Source: UBA6168 sp965222975 (GTDB lineage Bacteria; Bacteroidota; Bacteroidia; Chitinophagales; Saprospiraceae). From it: a stretch of DNA of 64,000 nucleotides. How positions within the stretch are numbered: the stretch's first letter is position 1; each line of letters starts with the position of its first letter. A program made the position numbers and the translations under genes. This document shows, piece after piece, positions 17,504 to 25,545 of the stretch. The stretch is from NCBI GenBank assembly GCA_965222975.1, contig CBDCVJ010000075.1:25292-89291 (forward strand), written 5' to 3'. The notes below the pieces were generated by a model. That model had not been told where the DNA came from. It made no database searches and saw only the letters and a program-made list of their open reading frames with translations.

Positions 17504-17848
17504 TTATTCTTCCATTGAATCTTGTACTATAATAAACCCACTCACCTCCGTCCCACACACCGTATAAAAATAAAAATCATAAGTCCCTGCGGAAAGGCCA
17601 GTAAATGTAAAATCGGAACTGGTAGTCGAAAATTCCGAACTGGTAAAACCTCCTTTTTTATAATACACCCGGTACTCCGTCAAGGAGCAGTAACAATCAT
17701 CCCAGTCAAAGGTAATGGAATTGGTGGTCTGCGAAACGACCGAGACATTTGCCGGGTCGGGGCAGGAGGTGAGGGTTTTTGTTTCTGGCATGGAAAAGCC
17801 AAAAGTCAGTGGAAGGAATACGGTCAGAAAAAAAATAGCTATTTTCAT
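17504..17848 (-). CDS. Small secreted fibronectin type III-like protein
   Basis: The frame is open to 18085, but the start at 17848 gives MKIAIFFLTVFLPLTFGFS, a good signal peptide, and avoids overlap with the divergent sigma factor. The mature ~95 residues form one FnIII-like domain: CPDPANVSVVSQTTNSITFD, WDDCYCSLTEYRVYYKKGG, FTGLSAGTYDFYFYTVCG. Four cysteines may form disulfides. It is probably exported to the periplasm or surface, with ligand unknown. It is adjacent to the sigma/anti-sigma and CHAT genes, so it may belong to the same regulated set; this rests on position only. Confidence 0.7.
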   Translation of the reverse strand: MKIAIFFLTVFLPLTFGFSMPETKTLTSCPDPANVSVVSQTTNSITFDWDDCYCSLTEYRVYYKKGGFTSSEFSTTSSDFTFTGLSAGTYDFYFYTVCGTEVSGFIIVQDSMEE

Positions 17849-18056
17849 CGTCTGAAAATTTTGTATGCCCGCTGGTGATTTAGAGGCACTTGGGCATGGG
17901 TTAAATAAACTGGCGGTGCGGGCGACCAAAGGAATTGCCTGCACCTTTTTTTCACCCATTTTTATGCGCTGCGAGAAACCGGAGTGACCGATGAAATATT
18001 TTTTAGCTATTTTTGGCCATTGCCTGTCACCTTTCCGGCTTTTGTTGCAGTAACCA

Positions 18057-18596
18057 ATGAATTGCCCAGACAAAAAAATCATCAACTTGATCCATGCACA
18101 CGACCATGCGTCTGAGTATCAGGCTGTTAAGTGTTTGAAGGAATGTTATGGACAGGCCGTTGCTGTGATAGGGAAATTGGGCGGGAACGATAAGGCTGAC
18201 GAACGGGATTCGGCCTTCAACCATGCCATGGCCGAGTTCATTGTGCAAGTGAGGAAAGGGAAATTCAAATTGACCGGGGCGGCCAAAATCTGCACCTACC
18301 TGACGGAAATTGCAAGAAGGAAATGGCTGGAGTTTTCGAGGAAAAACAAAATGCCGGAATACATCCCCGCCCCCGAAGAAGAGGCAGGCGCCAATGATGG
18401 GATGAAAGAAAAAATCAAAGTCGCCCTCCGGCAATTGACCCCCACCGATCAGGACATTATCATCGCATTTTATTTCTACGACATGCCGCTCGAAGAATAT
18501 GCGGAGAAAAAAAGGATTTCCCACGATGCGGCCAAACAGCGCATTTCGAGGGCAAGGACCCGATTAAAAGAAAAATTAAAAACAATAAACCGATGA
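18057..18596 (+). CDS. ECF-like RNA polymerase sigma factor
   Basis: A 179-residue sigma-70 family protein. Region 2 is AFNHAMAEFIVQVRKGKF with ICTYLTEIARRKWLEF. Region 4 is ALRQLTPTDQDIIIAFYFYD then MPLEEYAEKKRISHDAAKQR and ISRARTRLKEKL, the usual HTH that reads the -35 element. There is no extra regulatory domain, which fits an ECF factor held by an anti-sigma factor. Its stop overlaps the start of the next gene by ATGA, implying translational coupling. In Saprospiraceae such sigma factors often precede CHAT or caspase genes. I infer that it controls this locus (including its own operon); no -35/-10 target could be identified. Confidence 0.88.
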   Translation: MNCPDKKIINLIHAHDHASEYQAVKCLKECYGQAVAVIGKLGGNDKADERDSAFNHAMAEFIVQVRKGKFKLTGAAKICTYLTEIARRKWLEFSRKNKMPEYIPAPEEEAGANDGMKEKIKVALRQLTPTDQDIIIAFYFYDMPLEEYAEKKRISHDAAKQRISRARTRLKEKLKTINR

Positions 18597-19411
18597 ACTG
18601 GGATACCGATATATTGATCAAATTAAAAAGGTACGCCGTCGGCGAACTTCAAGGAAAAGAACGGGATGAACTGGAAGCACTGTTATTGAAAAATGCAGAT
18701 TTGCGGGAGGAATTGGAGATGACGAAAGCGTTGATCTCGGCAACAGAAGCGGCGGAAAAGGAACGCCTCATTAATTTGATCGAAAAAATAAATGCGGAAA
18801 AAATTGAGGAAAATATTCCAGAAAAAAATAAAGACAATATTGTTCCATTAAATCCAATGTATAAAAAGCTGGTGTGGGCGGCGGGCATTGCCGCCATCGC
18901 TGCCATTTGTTTTTGGTTATTTTTTCCTTTTAGTGACCCACTTGATAATTTTTCGCAAACCACTTATATCAAACCCGCCATCGTCGGTGCATCACTTAGA
19001 GGGGAGTCGCAGAACAAACTGTCCAATGCCCACCGGGAATACCTTTTAAATAATTTTTCAAAAAGCAATGAATTATTAAGTGGTATTGAACCGAGCGACA
19101 GCCTGTATTTATATTCCCTCCTTTTGCAGGGCCACAACCACTTCCGATCTGGAAATTTTGATGCGGCCATTTCCACCTTTGACCAATTAATTGCCCGTGC
19201 CGATCCCAAAGGCCCCTATTATAGACTCAACATCGACAATGCTGGCTGGACACGTATTTTGGCTATTTTTTCGAAATATAAAAAAGAGCAAGACCCTGAT
19301 TTAAAAACGGAATTATTAAATGCAATAAATACATTTAAACAAAGGGCGGATGAATCGGATGTTTATTTTGAAAAAGCTGTTTTATTGGAAAAATTGTTGG
19401 CTGGAAATTAG
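18593..19411 (+). CDS. Membrane-anchored anti-sigma/TPR-like partner of the sigma factor
   Basis: A 272-residue protein overlapping the sigma gene by 4 bases. Residues 1-75 are helical and cytoplasmic (LKRYAVGELQGKERDELEAL, LLKNADLREELEMTKALI), similar to the N-terminal domain of anti-sigma factors that bury sigma regions. One transmembrane helix follows at ~87-112 (KLVWAAGIAAIAAICFWLFF). The periplasmic part (residues ~115-272) has TPR-like helices: SLYLYSLLLQGHNHFRSGNF, DAAISTFDQLIA. Topology, size and coupling support an anti-sigma factor with an external sensing or docking domain. There is no zinc HxxxCxxC motif. Its stop is 11 bp before a palindrome that reaches into the convergent CHAT gene. 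Confidence 0.75.
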   Translation: MNWDTDILIKLKRYAVGELQGKERDELEALLLKNADLREELEMTKALISATEAAEKERLINLIEKINAEKIEENIPEKNKDNIVPLNPMYKKLVWAAGIAAIAAICFWLFFPFSDPLDNFSQTTYIKPAIVGASLRGESQNKLSNAHREYLLNNFSKSNELLSGIEPSDSLYLYSLLLQGHNHFRSGNFDAAISTFDQLIARADPKGPYYRLNIDNAGWTRILAIFSKYKKEQDPDLKTELLNAINTFKQRADESDVYFEKAVLLEKLLAGN

Positions 19412-19421
19412 CTTGCAGTAT

Positions 19422-19534
19422 AAACAACAAAGGGAACACGGATGATGCAGGTGATACGGATATTCACGGATTTTTAAAATAGCTACCTGTAAATATTCGT
19501 ATCACCTGCGTCATCCGTGTTCCCTTTGTTGTTT
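19422..19534. repeat. 43-bp inverted repeat overlapping the 3' end of the CHAT gene
   Basis: 19422-19464 pairs with 19492-19534 with two mismatches. The arm begins aaacaacaaagggaacacgg. The right arm runs into the CHAT coding sequence, encoding its last eight residues (FKQQREHG) and the stop at 19511. The structure sits between convergent genes, so it could terminate both, or may be a mobile palindrome that truncated and re-ended the gene. Confidence 0.9.
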
Positions 19535-22372
19535 AAAATAAAAGAACAGTCCAACTGCTACTCCCATCACCAATATTGCGATCAACCATTTCTGCCAGAC
19601 TGGCATGAACAGCGGCTCCACGCTGCCCACCACCGTAAACGCTGCCCAATAGCGAGGGTGTGCCCGGTCATTGTCGAGCGGATAATTGATATAATCCATT
19701 TTTGCTTGCTGTAGTGCCTTATCCTTGGACATTCCTTTTTTCAAATATTTATAAAAGTTGACCGAAATATCCATCGCAGGTTTTTCCTCCACACTCCACA
19801 GCGTAGTGACAATGCTCTGCGCCCCACTATATGCAAATGCCCGTGCGATGCTGATGGATCCTTCCCCTTTCCACACTGGCCCAGTGCCCGTCTCACAGGC
19901 GCTAAGGACGACCATGCTGGCTGGCATGGGATGGTTGTAGAGTTCGTGGACATAGAGCTTGAAACTACTGTCCACCATGTTGGAGAAAGCGATGTAGGAA
20001 AAATTGGGTTCGTCCACATTGGCCTTGGCATGGCCGGAAATATGGAGGATGTCTGCTTCGCCTGCATATTGGAGGAAATTGGCTTTGGTGGCCTCTCGGC
20101 CAAACCAGGGCATTCCTCCCACCATATTGACAACGGCTTCCGATTCCGGGATGCTAAAGACCAAAGGGTTCAGGGCGTTTTTATATCCAAAGTTGTCAGC
20201 GAACAACTCCTTTTCCGGTTCTTTATATTCAGGTGCAAAGGCCAATAACCCATTGCCTTTGTTCTTCTTTTTTCGATTGGTCATTTCGTGCAGCAGGGAG
20301 GCAGAGAAGGCGTAGCTGATACTCACACTGTCAATCAAATAGGAGTATTTTTTGAAGTTGCCAATTTCGGAGGCTGGAATATCCTTGGTTAGCAGTGCAT
20401 CGAATGGGACATTCCATAATTCCCCATCGGGGACGATGATAAGGCGGTCGGCATTAGCCATTTCCAGTGCAGGTTTTATGAGGTGGTCGTATAATGCCAT
20501 CGCTTTTCGAAGATATGCAGTGTCGTTTTGATAGAAGATGTCGTCTTTGATGGTGTTGGCCATATCCGTCCATGCCTGATTCCATTCCAATTTTTTTATT
20601 TGGATGTTTTCGAGTTTTGGGGAGATGACGAAGAGGAAGGCGGTGGTGTCTTGGATGAAGTATTGGAGGAGGGATTGGTTGGGGTGGATGGACATTAAGT
20701 ATTCCTCTTCAATTTCAATATCCGGTTGATTAGTTAAGTCCAACCTTTGGGGCTGGAGACTTCTAAGCAATTTATTTCTTTGTAATTTAAGATTATTTAT
20801 TTCCTTTTCAATTTCTGATTCGTCACTGCTTTTTATCTGCTCAAATTTCAAATTTTCTAACTTAGATAGCGCATCATTTATTTCATTATATCTTAATTTA
20901 TAGTTGTCCAATGAATCAGAAGTTATGAGCAAGTAGGTATAAATCCCCTCTAAAAGATGATTTGACCGACTTTTGTCACTTATTAAAAACATATTATTAT
21001 AATCACTCGTTTTTCTTGATTCATTAAACTGATAATACAGCATATTTAGTTTTTCACTATTTATCCATCTGTTTTTCCAGATTGAAATAGCATCAGACCC
21101 TTGCAATATGTATTCATTCTTTAACATAATATCAAGTTCTGTAGCTAAATCTAAACATAAATAAGCCTTTTCTTTATAGCCCCGGTTTTGTTTATGTTGA
21201 TACAAGTAAGTAAAGCATTTAGAAAGGCCTCTAAATATCTCCAATAAGTTTGGCTCTAATTCTAATTGACTTATGGTTGGCAATGAATAAATATCACTTT
21301 CATCAAAACTCGGTAGAAATATTTTTATCGCAGCGTGAAAATCTTTAAGAGATTTTATGAAATTATTCGATTTTAAAAATAAATTAGCTCTATATATTAG
21401 AGCCAATGCTATGGGTCTTTTATCTAAAAAATTGTTTTTTTTTGCAATAGAAATTGCTTTTGAGTAATAGGATTCAGATTGGTCAAAATAGTCTTCCTCT
21501 TTATAATAATTTCCATAGTTAATATTTAACCAAAAAACATATTCATTTATTTCAACTTCTGAAAGATGTGAACTTTTCAATGTCTCTTCCAGCAGTTCAT
21601 TGAAGAAAATTAATTGATCTAAATTATCAACTTTATAATATGCATCGGCCAAATTCATTAAGAGCAGGCATTTCGTGGTAAATTTTTCGGGATTCAGTTC
21701 AAGCCCTCTTTTTAATGTTTCAATTGCATGCTCAAATTCCCGCATATTCAAATACACCATTCCAAGATCATTCGAAGCGTCTGCCGCCGCATTGAGTTTT
21801 TCTTCTTTTTCACATAAAAACAACCTCCTTTTTTGATAATATTCAGCTCTTTCATAATCTCTTAACCTATTGTATGCATTTCCCAATTGCCCATATATAA
21901 AACGGCCTACAAGATAATCTTCTATGCCGAGCGTATCAACAAATACGGAGGCCGCTTTTTCATATTTCTCTATTACTGCCCTATGATTGTTTTTTTCTTT
22001 CCAAGCATAACCTGTGGCAGCATATGCCCATGCAACCGACTTAAATTCTTCATCAGTTATTGGATCCCTAAAACATATACTATTTGATGTTGCCTTTTCA
22101 AATGCTTCAATTGCTTCATTTACTTTTCCCATTTTTAGAAGTAATTCAGCTTTTTCTCTTTGGTATCTAATCAGGCTAATTAAATCATCTTGTTTAATAA
22201 AGCATTCAACTATTTTTTCTTCATGATGATTCAAGCTATCGTTTTGACCAGTTTCTAAAAACGACAATGCATTATTTTTGTGTTCTTGAATGAACATAAG
22301 ATCACAAGTTGCCCAAATTTGATGTGATATAATCAGGGTGTAGAAGAATAAAATTAAAAATATAATCCGCAT
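19511..22372 (-). CDS. TPR-CHAT domain protease, secreted or membrane-anchored
   Basis: A 953-residue protein. A signal peptide (MRIIFLILFFYTLIISHQIW) is followed by TPR units from ~residues 60-400 (AWAYAATGYAWKEKNNHRAV, FIYGQLGNAYNRLRDYERAE, ASNDLGMVYLNMREFEHAIE, LLLMNLADAYYKVDNLD) and a helical linker with a coiled-coil stretch (~500-560). The CHAT caspase-like domain is residues ~620-905, with HISGHAKANV (His 781) and VVLSACETGTGPV (Cys 826), the expected His-Cys dyad. It ends with a transmembrane helix (WLIAILVMGVAVGLFFYF, ~925-945). CHAT proteins are cysteine proteases related to caspases and separase; TPR-CHAT also acts in type III-E CRISPR, but no such effector is here. The N-terminal half is markedly more AT-rich than the CHAT half. 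It likely works with the anchored protein encoded upstream (22421-24130). Confidence 0.9.
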   Translation of the reverse strand: MRIIFLILFFYTLIISHQIWATCDLMFIQEHKNNALSFLETGQNDSLNHHEEKIVECFIKQDDLISLIRYQREKAELLLKMGKVNEAIEAFEKATSNSICFRDPITDEEFKSVAWAYAATGYAWKEKNNHRAVIEKYEKAASVFVDTLGIEDYLVGRFIYGQLGNAYNRLRDYERAEYYQKRRLFLCEKEEKLNAAADASNDLGMVYLNMREFEHAIETLKRGLELNPEKFTTKCLLLMNLADAYYKVDNLDQLIFFNELLEETLKSSHLSEVEINEYVFWLNINYGNYYKEEDYFDQSESYYSKAISIAKKNNFLDKRPIALALIYRANLFLKSNNFIKSLKDFHAAIKIFLPSFDESDIYSLPTISQLELEPNLLEIFRGLSKCFTYLYQHKQNRGYKEKAYLCLDLATELDIMLKNEYILQGSDAISIWKNRWINSEKLNMLYYQFNESRKTSDYNNMFLISDKSRSNHLLEGIYTYLLITSDSLDNYKLRYNEINDALSKLENLKFEQIKSSDESEIEKEINNLKLQRNKLLRSLQPQRLDLTNQPDIEIEEEYLMSIHPNQSLLQYFIQDTTAFLFVISPKLENIQIKKLEWNQAWTDMANTIKDDIFYQNDTAYLRKAMALYDHLIKPALEMANADRLIIVPDGELWNVPFDALLTKDIPASEIGNFKKYSYLIDSVSISYAFSASLLHEMTNRKKKNKGNGLLAFAPEYKEPEKELFADNFGYKNALNPLVFSIPESEAVVNMVGGMPWFGREATKANFLQYAGEADILHISGHAKANVDEPNFSYIAFSNMVDSSFKLYVHELYNHPMPASMVVLSACETGTGPVWKGEGSISIARAFAYSGAQSIVTTLWSVEEKPAMDISVNFYKYLKKGMSKDKALQQAKMDYINYPLDNDRAHPRYWAAFTVVGSVEPLFMPVWQKWLIAILVMGVAVGLFFYFKQQREHG

Positions 22373-22420
22373 TATTTGAATTAGTTTAATTCACCCTTGT
22401 TTCTGAAATGATACAGGTAT

Positions 22421-24130
22421 TCAATTTTCGGTTTTCTTAAATAACCTTAAGATATTTTTTCTAAAAATGACTCCAATTATAATTAATGCTAAAATGATTA
22501 TTGGCCATCTTGGACATGGAGGTACACATGTATTACATTTTTTTTGACATACTTCTTCCTTTTGCCTCCACATTACTTTATGTTTTGGCCTATCTAAATT
22601 CAATGTATCATTTCTTACACAAACAAATTCACATTCAGTCTTATGCAAATAAACACATGACTCAATTTCCCTTTTTTGAATTGCTTGTAATCCATTTGAA
22701 TTAGTGTTTGCCGTAAAGTTAAAATATACACAGTGATCATTTTCTGTTTCTTGGCTGGGTGATTTGGCTATTGAAAACCCTTCTATACAGAATTGTTTGT
22801 CAAAACCGGGAGAATATCCTCGGTTATTACATACAGTTGCATCACTTGTGCATCTTGCTGGATTCATATTGTAAGTAGGAGAACCTGAAATCTCCTTAAA
22901 ACAATAATATTCGTTAGAGTGGTCTGTAATGTAAATACTGGCTGACTCTGCAGGGAATGGGCTGATATTGCAAATTCTTAAATTAAAGGAAATCTGAAAT
23001 ATGTCTCTATTGGGGCCGCACTTGCAAATGTCTATTACAGTTAGTTGATTTGGGTCTTCAGGATCACCAGTTTTTAATTGAATTGTATCTGCGTCATAAT
23101 AATATAGAGTGCTTTTACCGACCCTTAAATTACCATTAATGTTACTTACATAATTTGATGTATACAAGCTATCCTCATTGTAATTTGAGGAAATGCAGGA
23201 GTCCAATGAGTTGGCAACGGATAAATCTGAAGTTGCTTGAATTATCATGAATGAATAATTCGTTCCTTCTGAAATATCAAAAGTTTTTAAAAAGTGAAAC
23301 AAGCGTAATTCTTCAGCAGTATCAGTTCCTGCCACTTTGTCAATTCCTAATTCTATTGCTGGAATATCGTATATGAGTACTTCTTGATAATAGGGTTTTG
23401 TCATGTCAACTGTTGAATTTTCATATGTTGTAGTGGCAATCTGATGGTTAACCAAATTACCATCTGTAGTTATACCACCATAACTAGACCCATAAGATAC
23501 GGTTGTGGTCTCCTCAAATATTTTTCTGGGATCACCATTATCATCTTCAAAATAAAACAAAAGCTTTCCTCCTTCAATTGGCCTATAAGCAACAATAGCT
23601 GATGACCAACTGGTATCGTGCAGAAAATGACTGTGATCAAGCCCAACTCTTCTGCAACCATTAGTATCTATATTGATTATTGGAGTAGGGTAGTCAATAA
23701 AATCTGTGTAAGTGATTGGATTTTGTGATGAAACTGATATTGTATTTGGAGTAGGAATAACTGGATTTGCTACAGGAGGAGGATCGTCGGTTTTTCTTTC
23801 ATATAATAAAATTATAGGATTATAATTAAATGAATTTGGTTGACCTGGAGCATTTAAATAGGTATGTGTAAAAGAATACTGCGTAGTGGTTTGTGGCGGT
23901 ATCCAAGTGTTACTTCGTAAGTAATTTCCATCCCCGAAAACAATAAATGCTCTAAAATGAGCAGGATATGGAGAATTAGTTTTGTTAGAAATTGCAGGAA
24001 GATCGGATATATTAATAGTTACATTATTTTGGTTTTGAACTGCGTTTACAGTCTGAGCTTTCAATTGAGGTGCATTAAAAGCACATAAACCAATATAAAT
24101 GGAGAAAAGGCAGTAAGTGTAAATTCTCAT
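22421..24130 (-). CDS. Exported Cys-rich protein with C-terminal membrane anchor, next to CHAT
   Basis: A 569-residue protein not closely recognised. A signal peptide (MRIYTYCLFSIYIGLCAFNA, ends LKAQ) is followed by a PKD-like beta domain (HFRAFIVFGDGNYLRSNTWI, with YSFTHTYLNAPG, residues ~55-110). A long beta-rich exported region follows. Near the end is a cysteine cluster (CVYLHKTECEFVCVRND, then EEVCQKKCNTCVPPCPRW). The last segment is a transmembrane helix and basic tail (WPIIILALIIIGVIFRKNIL, KKTEN), so the protein is a C-tail-anchored envelope protein. It lies 48 bp upstream of the TPR-CHAT gene on the same strand, with the same AT-rich composition as that gene's N-terminal half, so the pair is probably an operon. 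It may be the substrate or docking partner of the CHAT protease (inference). Confidence 0.75.
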   Translation of the reverse strand: MRIYTYCLFSIYIGLCAFNAPQLKAQTVNAVQNQNNVTINISDLPAISNKTNSPYPAHFRAFIVFGDGNYLRSNTWIPPQTTTQYSFTHTYLNAPGQPNSFNYNPIILLYERKTDDPPPVANPVIPTPNTISVSSQNPITYTDFIDYPTPIINIDTNGCRRVGLDHSHFLHDTSWSSAIVAYRPIEGGKLLFYFEDDNGDPRKIFEETTTVSYGSSYGGITTDGNLVNHQIATTTYENSTVDMTKPYYQEVLIYDIPAIELGIDKVAGTDTAEELRLFHFLKTFDISEGTNYSFMIIQATSDLSVANSLDSCISSNYNEDSLYTSNYVSNINGNLRVGKSTLYYYDADTIQLKTGDPEDPNQLTVIDICKCGPNRDIFQISFNLRICNISPFPAESASIYITDHSNEYYCFKEISGSPTYNMNPARCTSDATVCNNRGYSPGFDKQFCIEGFSIAKSPSQETENDHCVYFNFTANTNSNGLQAIQKREIESCVYLHKTECEFVCVRNDTLNLDRPKHKVMWRQKEEVCQKKCNTCVPPCPRWPIIILALIIIGVIFRKNILRLFKKTEN

Positions 24131-24367
24131 GATTTTCGATTTAAAGAAGGTATTCAGAACTTAGTTCATCTTCATTGGATTATTTGTTCAAATCAAACAA
24201 AATATGTTTTTCCCATTTCAAACCGTAAAAATCGTTCAAAAATTCCCCCATATAAAAAACAACGAAAGAAGCCTCCAAACCTCTTCCGTCATTCTCCCTC
24301 AAAAAGGACTATCAATCCCGAAGTGAATTCGGAACAAGATCTGACGAACTAAAAACTACCGAACTAC

Positions 24368-25255
24368 CTACCCCCCATTCACCACCGCCAATTTATCATC
24401 CCCACTCACCGCCATACGGGTAATCGAAGTAATTCCAATATTTTTCAAATCCGCCATTTCCACCCAGTCTTTGTCTTTCACGGGATGAAATTTGTACAAG
24501 CGGCTGCCCCGTCCCATGAGGATGGTGCCGTCAGAGAGGATGGCGAAGTCTTCACTACCGGGCAGGGTGCGGATGATTTCCTGGGTGGCAAGTGTTGCTT
24601 TGTTCATAGCTTTGAGCATCCAGTTGCCATCGGTGATTTTGTGGACGAAGACGAGGCGGCCATTGGGCGAAGTGCCAAAGCAGCGGCCCACATCGGGAGC
24701 AAGGTGGCGGGACGATTCGTCACGGGTATCGGCGACGGAGAGGTAATTGGTGGTGGCCACGTTGTACAATGCGACATTAAAACGGTCGAGCCAGTGATAA
24801 TAGCCCACGCCACGGAGATAGCGCAGAGAGGCCCTGCCCTTGTCGCCCCGGTCGAGGGGGTATTGCCAGAGGCGCTGGGAGCGCTCTTCGTCCATTTCGA
24901 CCCGCACGACGGAGAAGTAGAGGTTGCCGGGCGTAGGTTTAGGCGAGTACTCCGACTCTGGGGTTTTGGTCATGCGGAGTTTTGTTTTTTTCTCCAAATC
25001 CAAAAGGTAAATATCGGTCTGGTTGTCGGCGGGTGTTTTGACGGTCAGGAGCAGTTCCGTATTGTTGAGGAAATAAGGTTGGTTATTATAACCCCGACCG
25101 TTGAAAGCCGTGAGGTGCCTGGGGTTTTTGAACAAAAGGATGGAGTCTGCTTTTTCGATGTTGAACAAATAGACGTTGCTGATAGGCAAGTCTTGAGCTG
25201 AGGATATTTGGAAAGCGGAAAATGTCGCAAGAATCAGGATCAGAATCTTATTCAT
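24368..25255 (-). CDS. Secreted TolB/WD40-like beta-propeller protein
   Basis: A 295-residue protein with signal peptide MNKILILILATFSAFQISSA (cut near SSAQ). The body has repeated blade-like strands: NVYLFNIEKADSILLF, QTDIYLLDLEKKTKLRMTK, TPESEYSPKPTPGNLYFSVV, LKAMNKATLATQEIIRTLPG, FAILSDGTILMGRGSRLYKF. These resemble TolB/PD40 propellers. No catalytic residues are identified. It is probably a periplasmic binding or scaffold protein, function unknown. The opposite strand is also open (24485-25201), but it lacks signal or domain features. The gene is divergent from the PQQ dehydrogenase, ~290 bp apart, with a perfect inverted repeat between. Confidence 0.75.
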   Translation of the reverse strand: MNKILILILATFSAFQISSAQDLPISNVYLFNIEKADSILLFKNPRHLTAFNGRGYNNQPYFLNNTELLLTVKTPADNQTDIYLLDLEKKTKLRMTKTPESEYSPKPTPGNLYFSVVRVEMDEERSQRLWQYPLDRGDKGRASLRYLRGVGYYHWLDRFNVALYNVATTNYLSVADTRDESSRHLAPDVGRCFGTSPNGRLVFVHKITDGNWMLKAMNKATLATQEIIRTLPGSEDFAILSDGTILMGRGSRLYKFHPVKDKDWVEMADLKNIGITSITRMAVSGDDKLAVVNGG

Positions 25256-25459
25256 ATCTCAATAGGTCTGGAAACAAGCAAAAAATAAAACCGAACCATC
25301 GAACTTGAAGCCCACTTTTTACTTTATACTCCCGATGACAATGCAGGATTTCACTTTGTTCAATTTTGCTTTTTGCTTTAATCCATTGTCGTTTGTTGTA
25401 GAATGTACAAAGTAATAGATTTTATTCCGAAGTTTGAAAATATCCTTGATAGCTTTGGA

Positions 25460-25521
25460 TTTTGGTTCAGGGTTTTTGGTTAAAAACCATTGAGCCTTAA
25501 GCCAAAAACCCTGAACCAAAA
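25460..25521. repeat. Perfect 20-bp inverted repeat upstream of the PQQ dehydrogenase
   Basis: 25460-25479 (ttttggttcagggtttttgg) is the exact reverse complement of 25502-25521, with a 22-bp loop. It ends 24 bp before the start codon at 25546 and so would fall in the 5' leader or promoter. Confidence 0.9.
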
Positions 25522-25545
25522 ACTACAAACCATAACTTTCATCCA

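Noticed and set aside
18057..24130. Type III-E CRISPR (TPR-CHAT) locus
   Set aside because: No gRAMP-like effector, cas gene or repeat array lies in the window; the CHAT protein has a signal peptide and a C-terminal anchor, unlike cytoplasmic Csx29.
24485..25201. 238-codon plus-strand ORF
   Set aside because: It is antisense to the propeller gene 24368-25255, which has the signal peptide and repeated blades.
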